In this document: positions 1 through 5,579 of the stretch, one piece after another
How positions within the stretch are numbered: position 1 is the first letter of the stretch
Layout of the letters: every line of letters begins with the position of its first letter
DNA from: Bacillota bacterium
GTDB taxonomy: Bacteria; Bacillota; Clostridia; Lachnospirales; CAG-274
Direction: 5' to 3'
DNA length: 7,034 nucleotides
Assembly (NCBI GenBank): GCA_017627115.1
Contig: JAGAHK010000420.1
Coordinates: forward strand, 1-7,034
Made by a program: the position numbers and the translations under genes
Notes under the pieces: generated by a model
What the model saw: the letters and a program-made list of their open reading frames with translations, nothing else
Databases searched by the model: none
Told to the model about the DNA's origin: nothing

Positions 1-42
1 CATCTATCTTTGCGGTGCAATGTCCAAGCTCCCACTGAATTT

Positions 43-60
43 GGAATTGCTTGCAATTCC
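43..60. repeat. Perfect 18-bp palindrome, 8-bp arms around TT
   Basis: The arms GGAATTGC (43-50) and GCAATTCC (53-60) are exact reverse complements around a TT centre. The site lies downstream of the purine permease, whose stop codon is at 280-282 on the minus strand. No T-run follows on either strand, so it is not a canonical intrinsic terminator. It may be a protein-binding palindrome, or part of a larger dispersed repeat that also includes the neighbouring palindrome and the 125-267 unit. The symmetry is seen directly; any function is unknown. Confidence 0.6.
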
Positions 61-78
61 GTTGGTTATGAGTATGTA

Positions 79-96
79 GCAGAAATTTATTTCTGC
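79..96. repeat. Second perfect 18-bp palindrome, 8-bp arms around TT
   Basis: The arms GCAGAAAT (79-86) and ATTTCTGC (89-96) are exact reverse complements around TT. It has the same size and design as the palindrome at 43-60 but a different sequence, and the two centres are 36 bp apart. As RNA it could form a hairpin downstream of the permease, but no U-tract follows. Function unknown. Confidence 0.6.
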
Positions 97-124
97 GGAA
101 TACGAATATCATTGACTGTAATTC

Positions 125-267
125 AGCGCCGCAGGCTCTTGGCTCCCCTTTTCAGGTTTGTCCTGACGGCGGCAAAGCCGTCGGGACTCTATGGCAAACA
201 TCCGTCAGCTTCGCTGCCGAATGGATTGCTGGCGCGGCTTGCCGCGACTGAGGGGTTTACTTGCGAC
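125..267. repeat. Intergenic hairpin repeat, single unit (copy 1)
   Basis: The left edge (125-152) matches 3643-3670 at 26 of 28 positions. The right edge (250-267) matches 3711-3728 at 17 of 18 positions, and 246-260 matches the reverse complement of 3765-3779 at 15 of 15. Between these edges are three internal hairpins: 160-187 (11-bp stem including one G-T pair, 6-nt loop), a short one around 203-217, and 233-246 (CGCGGC/GCCGCG arms). It fills the space after the permease stop codon and has no believable coding content. GC-rich CTCCCCTTT...GGGGTTTA elements of this type are, from general knowledge, common between genes in gut Clostridia. The unit may be a mobile or MITE-like palindrome or a structured RNA 3' end; the sequence alone does not decide. 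Confidence 0.75.
160..187. repeat. Strong hairpin inside repeat copy 1
   Basis: GTCC (160-163) pairs with GGAC (184-187), T164 with G183 as a wobble, and GACGGC (165-170) with GCCGTC (177-182). The loop is the six bases 171-176. This is the longest uninterrupted stem in the first intergenic region. It might stabilise or end the permease transcript, but neither side carries a T-run, so a terminator call is not supported. Confidence 0.55.
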
Positions 268-279
268 ACATAGTTATCC

Positions 280-1719
280 CTATGCGTTTCTCGGCAAAAA
301 TATTAGCACTATTGCAAACAGCAGCGCCACAATATATATCAGAGGGTTCACTCTGTGTCCCTTGCCCATAAAAACACGGGTCAGCAGATATATTATCACA
401 CCGAAGCCTATGCCTGTCAGGATGCTGTTTGTCAGTGGCATCAGCATTATCGTGAACACTGCGGAGACTGCATCGGCAGGCTGGTCGAAATCAACATTCT
501 TTATCACGTTCATCATAAGTACACCTGCAACGATAAGCGTTGTAGCTGTCGCTGCGGAGGGAACAAAGCCTGCAAACGGCGCAAATACAGAGGTCGCTAT
601 AAACAGCAGACCCGTTATAACGGCTGTCAGACCCGTGCGTGCGCCCTCTATAACGCCCGTTGTGCTTTCTATATATGTAGAAACATTTGTTATGCCAAGC
701 AGCGAGCCGACTGAGGTGGTCAGCGCATCCACTTCGAGAATACGCAGGGTGCGGCCTTTTATACGTGCCTTTTCGTCGTTCATTTTAAGCACATGGTCGG
801 TCGCTATGAGCATAGACATAGTCTCGAAAATATCCATAATGCAAATGGAGAATATTATTATAAGCAGGGTAGTGAGCGAAAATATGCGGCTTCGCGGAGT
901 ATCGCCCGAAATAAGATGAAAATCGGGCTTGAACAGTACTGCACCGAGAGGAATATCCTTAAAAGATATCATATTTGTGATATGCAGCAGTCCAAGCGGT
1001 ACCGCAAGTGCGATACATACTATCTTGCCTATGAATATAGCGGCGTGAACGTGCTTTTCAAGCAGTATAACTATCAGTATAATGCCGATTATCGCAAGCC
1101 AGGCGCTGCGTGTGTCCGCAGTATCGAGTGCAAGCATATCGAAGATAGACGGGAAACCGCCGTCAAAATTGATTATATGCGCCTTTAAAAGCCCTGTGTA
1201 GGTAATGAACATACCTATGCCTGCGGTAACGGCGTATTTTATGTTCTGCGGTATCGCGCGGTGTATCTTCTGCTCGATGCCCGTTGCCGAAAGAATGAAG
1301 AAGAAAACACCCGAAAGGAAAACAATCGCAAGTGCCTGATAATAGGTGTAGCCGAAGCCGTTGCATACGGTATATACCGTAAAGGTGGCAATGGCAAGGC
1401 TCGGACCTTGTATAAAGGGCATATTTGTTGCAAGCCCTATCAGAATAGAGCCTATGCCTGCGGCCCAGAACGATGCAATGGAAAGCGAAGCAAGCAGCTG
1501 TCCTGCGGTTATGCCGTTAAGCACTTGTGCGGAGAGTATTATCTCGCCGTTTGCGTTTATTGCGTTGGGGAAACTGCCCACTATCACCTCGGGCACAAGC
1601 GAAAGTATGTATAAAAGTGTGAAATAGTCGGTCACCGCCGCCAGAAGCTCCTGACGGCAGCTTGTGTTGTGCTTTGAAAGATGAAAATATTTTTCAAGAA
1701 AAAGCTTTATGCGGTGCAT
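280..1719 (-). CDS. AzgA-like purine (adenine/guanine/hypoxanthine) permease, NCS2 family
   Basis: This 479-residue polytopic inner-membrane protein probably imports purine bases by proton symport. It has the length and hydrophobic pattern of the AzgA/PbuG branch of NCS2 (COG2252), with roughly 12-14 membrane segments. The N-terminal region (about 18-45, ending in DYFTLLYILSLVP) resembles the family's first helix. The best evidence is the TM10 signature TNVSTYIESTTG (344-355) followed by GARTGLTAV (359-367). TM8 carries MDIFET (295-300), where the family usually has DLFDT. TM3 is odd: most relatives have PGMGLNAFF, but here residues 105-113 read GPSLAIATF, losing the polar Asn thought to contact substrate. 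The start ATG has GAGGTG 5 nt upstream. It lies 36 bp behind RNase Z and is probably cotranscribed; that gap is too short for a purine riboswitch. Family assignment is firm, exact substrate uncertain. Confidence 0.88.
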   Translation of the reverse strand: MHRIKLFLEKYFHLSKHNTSCRQELLAAVTDYFTLLYILSLVPEVIVGSFPNAINANGEIILSAQVLNGITAGQLLASLSIASFWAAGIGSILIGLATNMPFIQGPSLAIATFTVYTVCNGFGYTYYQALAIVFLSGVFFFILSATGIEQKIHRAIPQNIKYAVTAGIGMFITYTGLLKAHIINFDGGFPSIFDMLALDTADTRSAWLAIIGIILIVILLEKHVHAAIFIGKIVCIALAVPLGLLHITNMISFKDIPLGAVLFKPDFHLISGDTPRSRIFSLTTLLIIIFSICIMDIFETMSMLIATDHVLKMNDEKARIKGRTLRILEVDALTTSVGSLLGITNVSTYIESTTGVIEGARTGLTAVITGLLFIATSVFAPFAGFVPSAATATTLIVAGVLMMNVIKNVDFDQPADAVSAVFTIMLMPLTNSILTGIGFGVIIYLLTRVFMGKGHRVNPLIYIVALLFAIVLIFLPRNA

Positions 1720-1724
1720 ACGGT

Positions 1725-1730
1725 CACCTC
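1725..1730 (-). promoter_or_regulatory. Ribosome binding site of the permease
   Basis: On the minus strand GAGGTG lies 5 nt before the ATG at 1719-1717. It is the only good Shine-Dalgarno in the 36-bp gap after the RNase Z stop codon, and it fixes the permease start. Confidence 0.65.
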
Positions 1731-1755
1731 GGTTTCTGTGTTATGTTGCAGTGAA

Positions 1756-2673
1756 CTACATCCCTCTTTCGGGAAATTTTATTGTCCTTGTCATTCTGTC
1801 CTCGCCTGCAACGGTATTGGGGAAAATATCCCTTGCGTTTTGTATAAACTCGTTCGGGTCGGTAAGGGCAGGGGAGTAATGCGTGAGCCAAAGCTCCTTT
1901 ACTTCGGCGGCTTTGGCTGTCTCCGCAGCTTCGCGGTAAAGTGAGTGTTTGTGCAGTACCGCCTTATCCAGCTTTTCATTCTCGCCGTATATGCCCTCGT
2001 AAATAAGCAGGTCTGCACCCTTGAAAAAAGCGGGCATATCGGGTGTGGGGCGCGTGTCGGTGCAGTAGCAGAGTTTTATGCCCTTTCTCGGCTCGCCCAA
2101 AACCATATCCCAGGTGTAGTTTTTGCCGTCTATCTCAACGGTCTCACCCTTTTGCAAAAGCGACCAGCAGGGGCGCGGTATGCCCAGGGCTTCCGCTTTC
2201 TCGGGCATAAACATTCCGCTGCGCGGTATCTCAAGGCTGTAACCGTAGCAGGTGACATTGTGATCGACTTTCAGCACCTTTATATCAAAACTGCTTACGG
2301 AAAATTCCTCGGTCTCGTTTTCATATTCCTTATATTTCAGCTCAAACGGCAGTTCGGGCGCAATGAGGCGCAGTCCCTCAACTATCTTTTCAAGACCTTT
2401 CGGCCCTGCAAGCGTTAAAGGCTCGGTGCGGTCTGCATTGCCTATCGTGAGCAGAAGCCCCGGCAGTCCCGATATATGATCGGCGTGAAAATGCGTGAAA
2501 CAGATAAGGTCAATGCTTTTAAAACCCCAGCCCAGCATCTTCATCGTTACCTGCGTACCCTCGCCGCAGTCTATAAGCATCATCCTGCCTTTTTTCCGCA
2601 CAAGCAGGCTTGTCAGAAAACGGTTCGGCAGCGGCATCATACCGCCCGTACCGAGCAGCGCGACATCTATCAT
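1756..2673 (-). CDS. rnz: Ribonuclease Z (tRNA 3'-processing endonuclease)
   Basis: This is a cytoplasmic zinc endonuclease that cuts precursor tRNAs 3' of the discriminator base so that CCA can be added (EC 3.1.26.11). At 305 residues it has the usual length of the short bacterial form. It begins with the metallo-beta-lactamase fold strand IDVALLGTGGMMP, then shows the metal motif THFHADH (60-66: H61, H63, D65, H66). Further ligands are H138 in VDHNVTCYGYSLE, D206 in CTDTRP and H265 in LTHYSPAL, with the His motif near 241-243 (HKHS). ALGIPRPCW (162-170) resembles the segment beside the tRNA-binding exosite in the family. The ATG overlaps the amidohydrolase stop as ATGA, and AAGGAG stands 8 nt upstream, indicating translational coupling. 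All expected catalytic residues are present. Other MBL phosphodiesterases are possible but less likely. Confidence 0.93.
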   Translation of the reverse strand: MIDVALLGTGGMMPLPNRFLTSLLVRKKGRMMLIDCGEGTQVTMKMLGWGFKSIDLICFTHFHADHISGLPGLLLTIGNADRTEPLTLAGPKGLEKIVEGLRLIAPELPFELKYKEYENETEEFSVSSFDIKVLKVDHNVTCYGYSLEIPRSGMFMPEKAEALGIPRPCWSLLQKGETVEIDGKNYTWDMVLGEPRKGIKLCYCTDTRPTPDMPAFFKGADLLIYEGIYGENEKLDKAVLHKHSLYREAAETAKAAEVKELWLTHYSPALTDPNEFIQNARDIFPNTVAGEDRMTRTIKFPERGM

Positions 2674-3482
2674 TTGTCTTTCTCCTTTTTGTCTTTTTTC
2701 TTGCTCTTTTTCGGCTTTTCACCGTAGAGCAGGCGTTCCGCGTTTTTGTGGAACACGTTTTTTTTGTCCTCGCGGCTTATATTTTCGCTGTTTACCGCCG
2801 CAATATACATATTTGCATTGCATATAGGAAAATCGGAGCCAAAGAGAAATCTCTCGCTGCCGACCCTGCTTATGCCGTATTTGAGCAGACCGTAGCGGAA
2901 GATTCCCGTGCCGCTCAGATCGAGATAATAATTCGGATATTTCTCCATACGTTCAAGGTGTCGCATAAAGCACTGCTTGTCATTGGGGTGCGCCGCAATG
3001 AACTTTATTTCGGGAAAGTTTTTGACGGCAGCTTCCATACTCTCTTCCTGCATGGTATGTATCGAAACGCAGCTGTAGCCCAAGTCCCGTATCGCACTGT
3101 ATATCTCGTGCATGGCATCGTTGTAGTACATCTCCCAATCCATAAAGTAGGGCACAAGTTCGCCCACCATGCGCACGCCCTCTTTGCGGCAGCGTTCAAG
3201 TTCTTCAAGACTGCTTTTAAGAAAGTAGGGGTGTATATGCACACCGGGCTCGTAAAAATCGCCCCATTTTTCGCGCAGCTCAAGCGCAGAATCATTAAGA
3301 CGGCGCACCGTGGCAAAGTCCGCCTCGTCCATGCGCTCTATAACACTGCCGCAGATCTTGTCAATGCCGAAACCCTGTAAGGTCTCCTTGAATTCGTCAG
3401 TGCTTGATACCGTGTTTTTGTAAAAGCATACGTTCTCGCTCTCGTGTATGAACGGATGCGTGTGAAAATCAATTATTTTCAT
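2670..3482 (-). CDS. Amidohydrolase-2 family metal-dependent hydrolase with lysine-rich tail
   Basis: This 270-residue TIM-barrel hydrolase belongs to the PF04909-like amidohydrolase family; its substrate cannot be told from sequence. Visible metal and active-site elements are DFHTHP (5-10, H7 and H9), E108 in VGELVPY, H142 in SIHTM, H165 in IAAHP and D217 in LFGSDFPICN. That order matches the family. The barrel ends near residue 253 (NAERLLYG). It is followed by a tail (255-270) in which 10 of 16 residues are lysine, which is unusual for this family and may be disordered or bind nucleic acid or membrane. The start has a modest GAGGG 7 nt upstream. The stop overlaps the RNase Z start by 4 bp, so the two are coupled. 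A decayed gene end (3509-3631) lies 26 bp upstream, suggesting the operon once began further upstream. Confidence 0.83.
   Translation of the reverse strand: MKIIDFHTHPFIHESENVCFYKNTVSSTDEFKETLQGFGIDKICGSVIERMDEADFATVRRLNDSALELREKWGDFYEPGVHIHPYFLKSSLEELERCRKEGVRMVGELVPYFMDWEMYYNDAMHEIYSAIRDLGYSCVSIHTMQEESMEAAVKNFPEIKFIAAHPNDKQCFMRHLERMEKYPNYYLDLSGTGIFRYGLLKYGISRVGSERFLFGSDFPICNANMYIAAVNSENISREDKKNVFHKNAERLLYGEKPKKSKKKDKKEKDK
2682..2687 (-). promoter_or_regulatory. RNase Z ribosome binding site inside the upstream coding region
   Basis: AAGGAG on the minus strand is 8 nt before the RNase Z ATG (2673-2671). The same six bases are the codons for K266 and E267 of the amidohydrolase, so this purine-rich stretch both encodes the lysine-rich tail and initiates the next gene. 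Confidence 0.75.
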
Positions 3483-3508
3483 CTTTCTTCCCTCTTTTTA
3501 TATTAATT

Positions 3509-3631
3509 TTACCACTCTTCATTCAAGCTCAAGGCTTTTTTCGGGTATTCGTTTTCATAAAAGCTGTACAGTCTCATAAGCGGCAGGTTTTCGCACTTTC
3601 CCGCAAGACAGGCGTTTATGGAAACGCTGAT
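3509..3631 (-). pseudogene. 3' remnant of an unidentified gene, truncated at the repeat edge
   Basis: Reading the minus strand from 3631 gives 40 sense codons and then TAA at 3511-3509. The peptide looks like a genuine protein C-terminus: it contains SINACLAGKCENLPLMRLYS and, directly after it, FYENEYPKKALSLNEEW. There is no upstream start: a TAA lies in frame at 3634-3632, the only ATG is internal (leaving 22 codons) and it has no ribosome binding site. The stop lies 26 bp before the amidohydrolase start, typical spacing for an operon neighbour. The open frame ends within about 12 bp of the repeat element (3643), consistent with loss of the 5' part when the repeat arrived or recombined. I do not recognise the family. 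It could instead be a chance open frame, since it is short. Confidence 0.45.
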
Positions 3632-3642
3632 TTAAGGATACT

Positions 3643-3846
3643 AGCGCCGCAGGCTCTTGCCTCCCCTTTAGCGCAGCGTTTAGGGGAGGGGGACCGCGCG
3701 TAGCGTGGTGGAGGGGTTTATTTGCGACTGCTTTAGTGTTGTGTAACGGTAAGCCACAACACTCGTAAACCCCTCAGTCAGCCTTTGGCTGCCAGCTCCC
3801 GCTAAAGCGGCACACGCCTGATCGCTGCGCTAAAGGGGAGCCAAGA
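3643..3846. repeat. Large palindromic repeat element, two inverted units (copies 2 and 3)
   Basis: The ends form an inverted repeat: 3655-3678 and 3823-3846 are reverse complements at 23 of 24 positions. A second pair, 3711-3720 and 3766-3775, is exact over 10 bp, and a third, 3735-3743 and 3755-3763, is exact over 9 bp. All are roughly concentric near 3749. Each half resembles the unit at 125-267: a CTCCCCTTTA edge, a short internal hairpin and a GGGGTTTA edge. The left half carries hairpin 3693-3709 (ACCGCGC/GCGTGGT, loop GTA); the right half carries 3779-3791 (CAGCC/GGCTG, loop TTT). No open frame is credible. It separates the O-acyltransferase from the amidohydrolase operon and may block read-through. 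A transposase-dependent MITE-like element is an alternative. Confidence 0.8.
3735..3763. repeat. Central hairpin of the large repeat
   Basis: AGTGTTGTG (3735-3743) and CACAACACT (3755-3763) are perfect 9-bp arms around an 11-nt loop. This core has no counterpart in the single unit at 125-267, so it is either specific to this locus or the joint between two inverted units. Confidence 0.6.
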
Positions 3847-3903
3847 CTAATGCAACTCGACAACGAGCATAAATTGGAATTTATATAACCCATCATTTCC
3901 AAC

Positions 3904-5361
3904 TCAAAACTGAAAATATATAAACTCCCCAAGTCCCGAGAACACGCCGCAGGCGAGTATTACACCTGCCACAACATAATAGAACGCAAACCTGAACACA
4001 AAAGGCAGTTTATTCATCATCACATTTATATCCTCAAAGGCAAAGCTTATCAGTTCAAAAAACATCAGAAAAGCTATTGCGGCAGCGACTATCATTATCT
4101 CAAACAAGCCAAGCCCAAGTGAATTGAGCGTTTCGTACATAAACTGCATATCATATATCCTGTCAAAGCCCGTTGTAAGGTTTCGGAAAATATAGAAACA
4201 GTCCGAAATGCTGTTCGCACGGAAAGGTATCCATGTTAAAATCACCAGAACAATGGTAATTATCCAACGAAAGGGCAGGGTAGCCGCAAGCAGGAGCCGC
4301 CTTACCGTGGTCTCCTCAAATTTTTTGAAGCGGAAAAGCGTGTTTTCTATTACCTGATAAATACCGTGCAGAAAACCCCAAAGCAAAAATGTCCAATTTG
4401 CACCGTGCCACAGACCGCTCACACAAAAAGTAGTCAGCAGATTAAAATCGCGGCGAAGTTTTGAACACCTGCTGCCGCCCAAAGGGATATATAAATAATC
4501 CTTGAACCAGGTCGAAAGCGAGATATGCCACCTTTTCCAGAAATCACGCACGCTTGATGCAAAGTATGGACGGTTGAAATTTTGCATAAGGTCTATACCC
4601 AGAACTTTCGCACAGCCCTTTGCAATGTCGGAATAACCGCTGAAATCGCCATATATCTGAAAGGCAAAAAACACAGCCGCAATAACAAAAGCTATGCCGT
4701 TGAAATCTTGGGGTGAATTGAATACCGTATCTACAAGCACTGCCGCGCGGTCTGCGATCACAACCTTTTTGAAAAAGCCTATCAGCATATATTTCAAGCC
4801 CATAGAGATATTGTCGGTATCGAAACCGTGTTTTTCAAAAAGCTGCTTCATAAGCCTGTCCGCACGCTCTATGGGACCTGCTACAAGCTGCGGAAAGAAT
4901 GTTATAAACAGCGAAAATTTGAAAAAGTTTTTCTCCGCCGCATATTCTTTGCGGTAAACATCTATCAGATAGCCCATGCCCTGAAAAGTGTAGAACGAAA
5001 TACCCATAGGCAGCACTATGCTGAATTCGCCTATCGGGTATTCACGCCCTAAAAGCGTGTAAAGCCAGCGGAAAGACTCACTCACGAACATAAGGTATTT
5101 GAATATGAACAGCAGCCCTATATCTGTTATAAGGGCAGGTATCAGTGCTTTTTTGCCTGCGCCCCTGTCTATCATAAGTGCCGCCGTGTAGTTCACAAGC
5201 GTTGAAAATACGATAAGTATGATAAGCTCGGGTTTCCAGCACATATAAAAATAGTAGCTTGCAGCAAGCAGCATCACCCAGCGCGCCTTATGCGGCAGAA
5301 TATAGTAGATCACCGCAACTGCAAGAAAAAATATCAAAAAATGCAATGAATTGAAAAGCAT
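3904..5361 (-). CDS. MBOAT family O-acyltransferase (AlgI/DltB-like)
   Basis: This 485-residue multi-pass membrane protein (about 11-12 helices) is expected to move an acyl group, usually acetyl, across the membrane for attachment to a cell-surface polysaccharide or wall polymer. Family motifs appear in order: FFPQLVAGPIER (155-166), FQIYGDFSGYSDIAKG (234-249), RDFWKRWHISLSTWF (272-286), DYLYIPLGGSR (288-298) and SGLWHGANWTFLLWG (315-329), with H319 the catalytic histidine. Length and motif spacing match AlgI/PatA-type proteins rather than the shorter DltB of a dlt operon. The start is supported by GAGGGG 8 nt upstream and by a promoter at 5394-5422. Such genes usually have an AlgJ/AlgX/SGNH-like partner next door; downstream here there is only the repeat element, so the partner is elsewhere or lost. 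Acceptor unknown. Confidence 0.9.
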   Translation of the reverse strand: MLFNSLHFLIFFLAVAVIYYILPHKARWVMLLAASYYFYMCWKPELIILIVFSTLVNYTAALMIDRGAGKKALIPALITDIGLLFIFKYLMFVSESFRWLYTLLGREYPIGEFSIVLPMGISFYTFQGMGYLIDVYRKEYAAEKNFFKFSLFITFFPQLVAGPIERADRLMKQLFEKHGFDTDNISMGLKYMLIGFFKKVVIADRAAVLVDTVFNSPQDFNGIAFVIAAVFFAFQIYGDFSGYSDIAKGCAKVLGIDLMQNFNRPYFASSVRDFWKRWHISLSTWFKDYLYIPLGGSRCSKLRRDFNLLTTFCVSGLWHGANWTFLLWGFLHGIYQVIENTLFRFKKFEETTVRRLLLAATLPFRWIITIVLVILTWIPFRANSISDCFYIFRNLTTGFDRIYDMQFMYETLNSLGLGLFEIMIVAAAIAFLMFFELISFAFEDINVMMNKLPFVFRFAFYYVVAGVILACGVFSGLGEFIYFQF

Positions 5362-5369
5362 TGTTTTTT

Positions 5370-5375
5370 CCCCTC
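5370..5375 (-). promoter_or_regulatory. Ribosome binding site of the O-acyltransferase
   Basis: GAGGGG on the minus strand stands 8 nt before the ATG at 5361-5359 and supports that start. Confidence 0.6.
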
Positions 5376-5393
5376 TGTAATGTATCAGCTTTC

Positions 5394-5422
5394 AGTATAC
5401 CATACAATTTGGGTTTTTGCAA
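5394..5422 (-). promoter_or_regulatory. Sigma-A-type promoter of the O-acyltransferase
   Basis: On the minus strand a TTGCAA -35 (5422-5417) is followed by a 17-bp spacer and a TATACT -10 (5399-5394). TGG directly precedes the -10, giving an extended -10. Transcription would begin near 5387, leaving a leader of about 25 nt that carries the ribosome binding site. This is a prediction from consensus. Confidence 0.6.
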
Positions 5423-5488
5423 TGAAAATGTCGTTTAAGTTTATGCGAAACGAAAAATAAAAAGTTTAAAAAATTTTTGCTGTCATAC

Positions 5489-5517
5489 TTGATAAATTTT
5501 TGCCGTTGTTATATAAT
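5489..5517 (+). promoter_or_regulatory. Sigma-A-type promoter of nadB
   Basis: TTGATA (5489-5494), a 17-bp spacer and a perfect TATAAT (5512-5517) form a near-consensus promoter. A/T tracts upstream (about 5453-5479) could act as an UP element. Transcription would start near 5524, giving a leader of about 55 nt to the ATG at 5580. An imperfect TGTCA/TGATA dyad (5481-5494) overlaps the -35 and could be an operator, but I cannot assign it to a regulator. Confidence 0.7.
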
Positions 5518-5533
5518 ATACTAAATATATTAT

Positions 5534-5551
5534 GCGATTTACCAAAATCGC
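5534..5551 (+). promoter_or_regulatory. Hairpin or operator-like palindrome in the nadB leader
   Basis: GCGATTT (5534-5540) and AAATCGC (5545-5551) are perfect 7-bp arms around ACCA. It lies just after the predicted transcription start and before the ribosome binding site (AAAAGGGG ending at 5571, 8 nt from the ATG). It could be a repressor site, since de novo NAD genes in Firmicutes are often repressed by NiaR-type regulators, or a leader hairpin. No regulator is assigned. Confidence 0.4.
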
Positions 5552-5579
5552 CCCACATAAGAGAAAAGGGGTATTCTTT

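Noticed and set aside
10..273. 87-codon open frame on the plus strand
   Set aside because: It crosses both palindromes and the repeat unit, has no ribosome binding site, and its peptide is low-complexity translation of hairpins.
191..919. 242-codon open frame on the plus strand
   Set aside because: It runs mostly antisense to the permease, whose family motifs are clear, and starts inside the hairpin repeat; the peptide shows no recognisable motifs.
1720..1755. Purine riboswitch ahead of the permease
   Set aside because: The gap after RNase Z is only 36 bp, far too short for the aptamer and its switching stem.
2610..3380. 256-codon open frame on the plus strand
   Set aside because: It is antisense to the amidohydrolase, whose metal ligands and start signal are well supported on the minus strand.
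3495..3530. Promoter for the amidohydrolase operon on the minus strand
   Set aside because: TTGAAT-18-TATAAA would start transcription almost on top of the ribosome binding site, and TTGAGC-15-TAAAAT has a short spacer; neither is convincing. Transcription may start further upstream.
3643..3846. CRISPR array or insertion sequence
   Set aside because: The repeats are inverted and nested rather than direct and evenly spaced, and there is no transposase frame in the element.
3847..3903. Intrinsic terminator after the O-acyltransferase
   Set aside because: A weak TTGGAA/TTCCAA pair with a 17-nt loop and a 4-bp CTCG/CGAG stem are present, but there is no GC-rich stem followed by a T-run. The repeat element could act instead, which is unproven.
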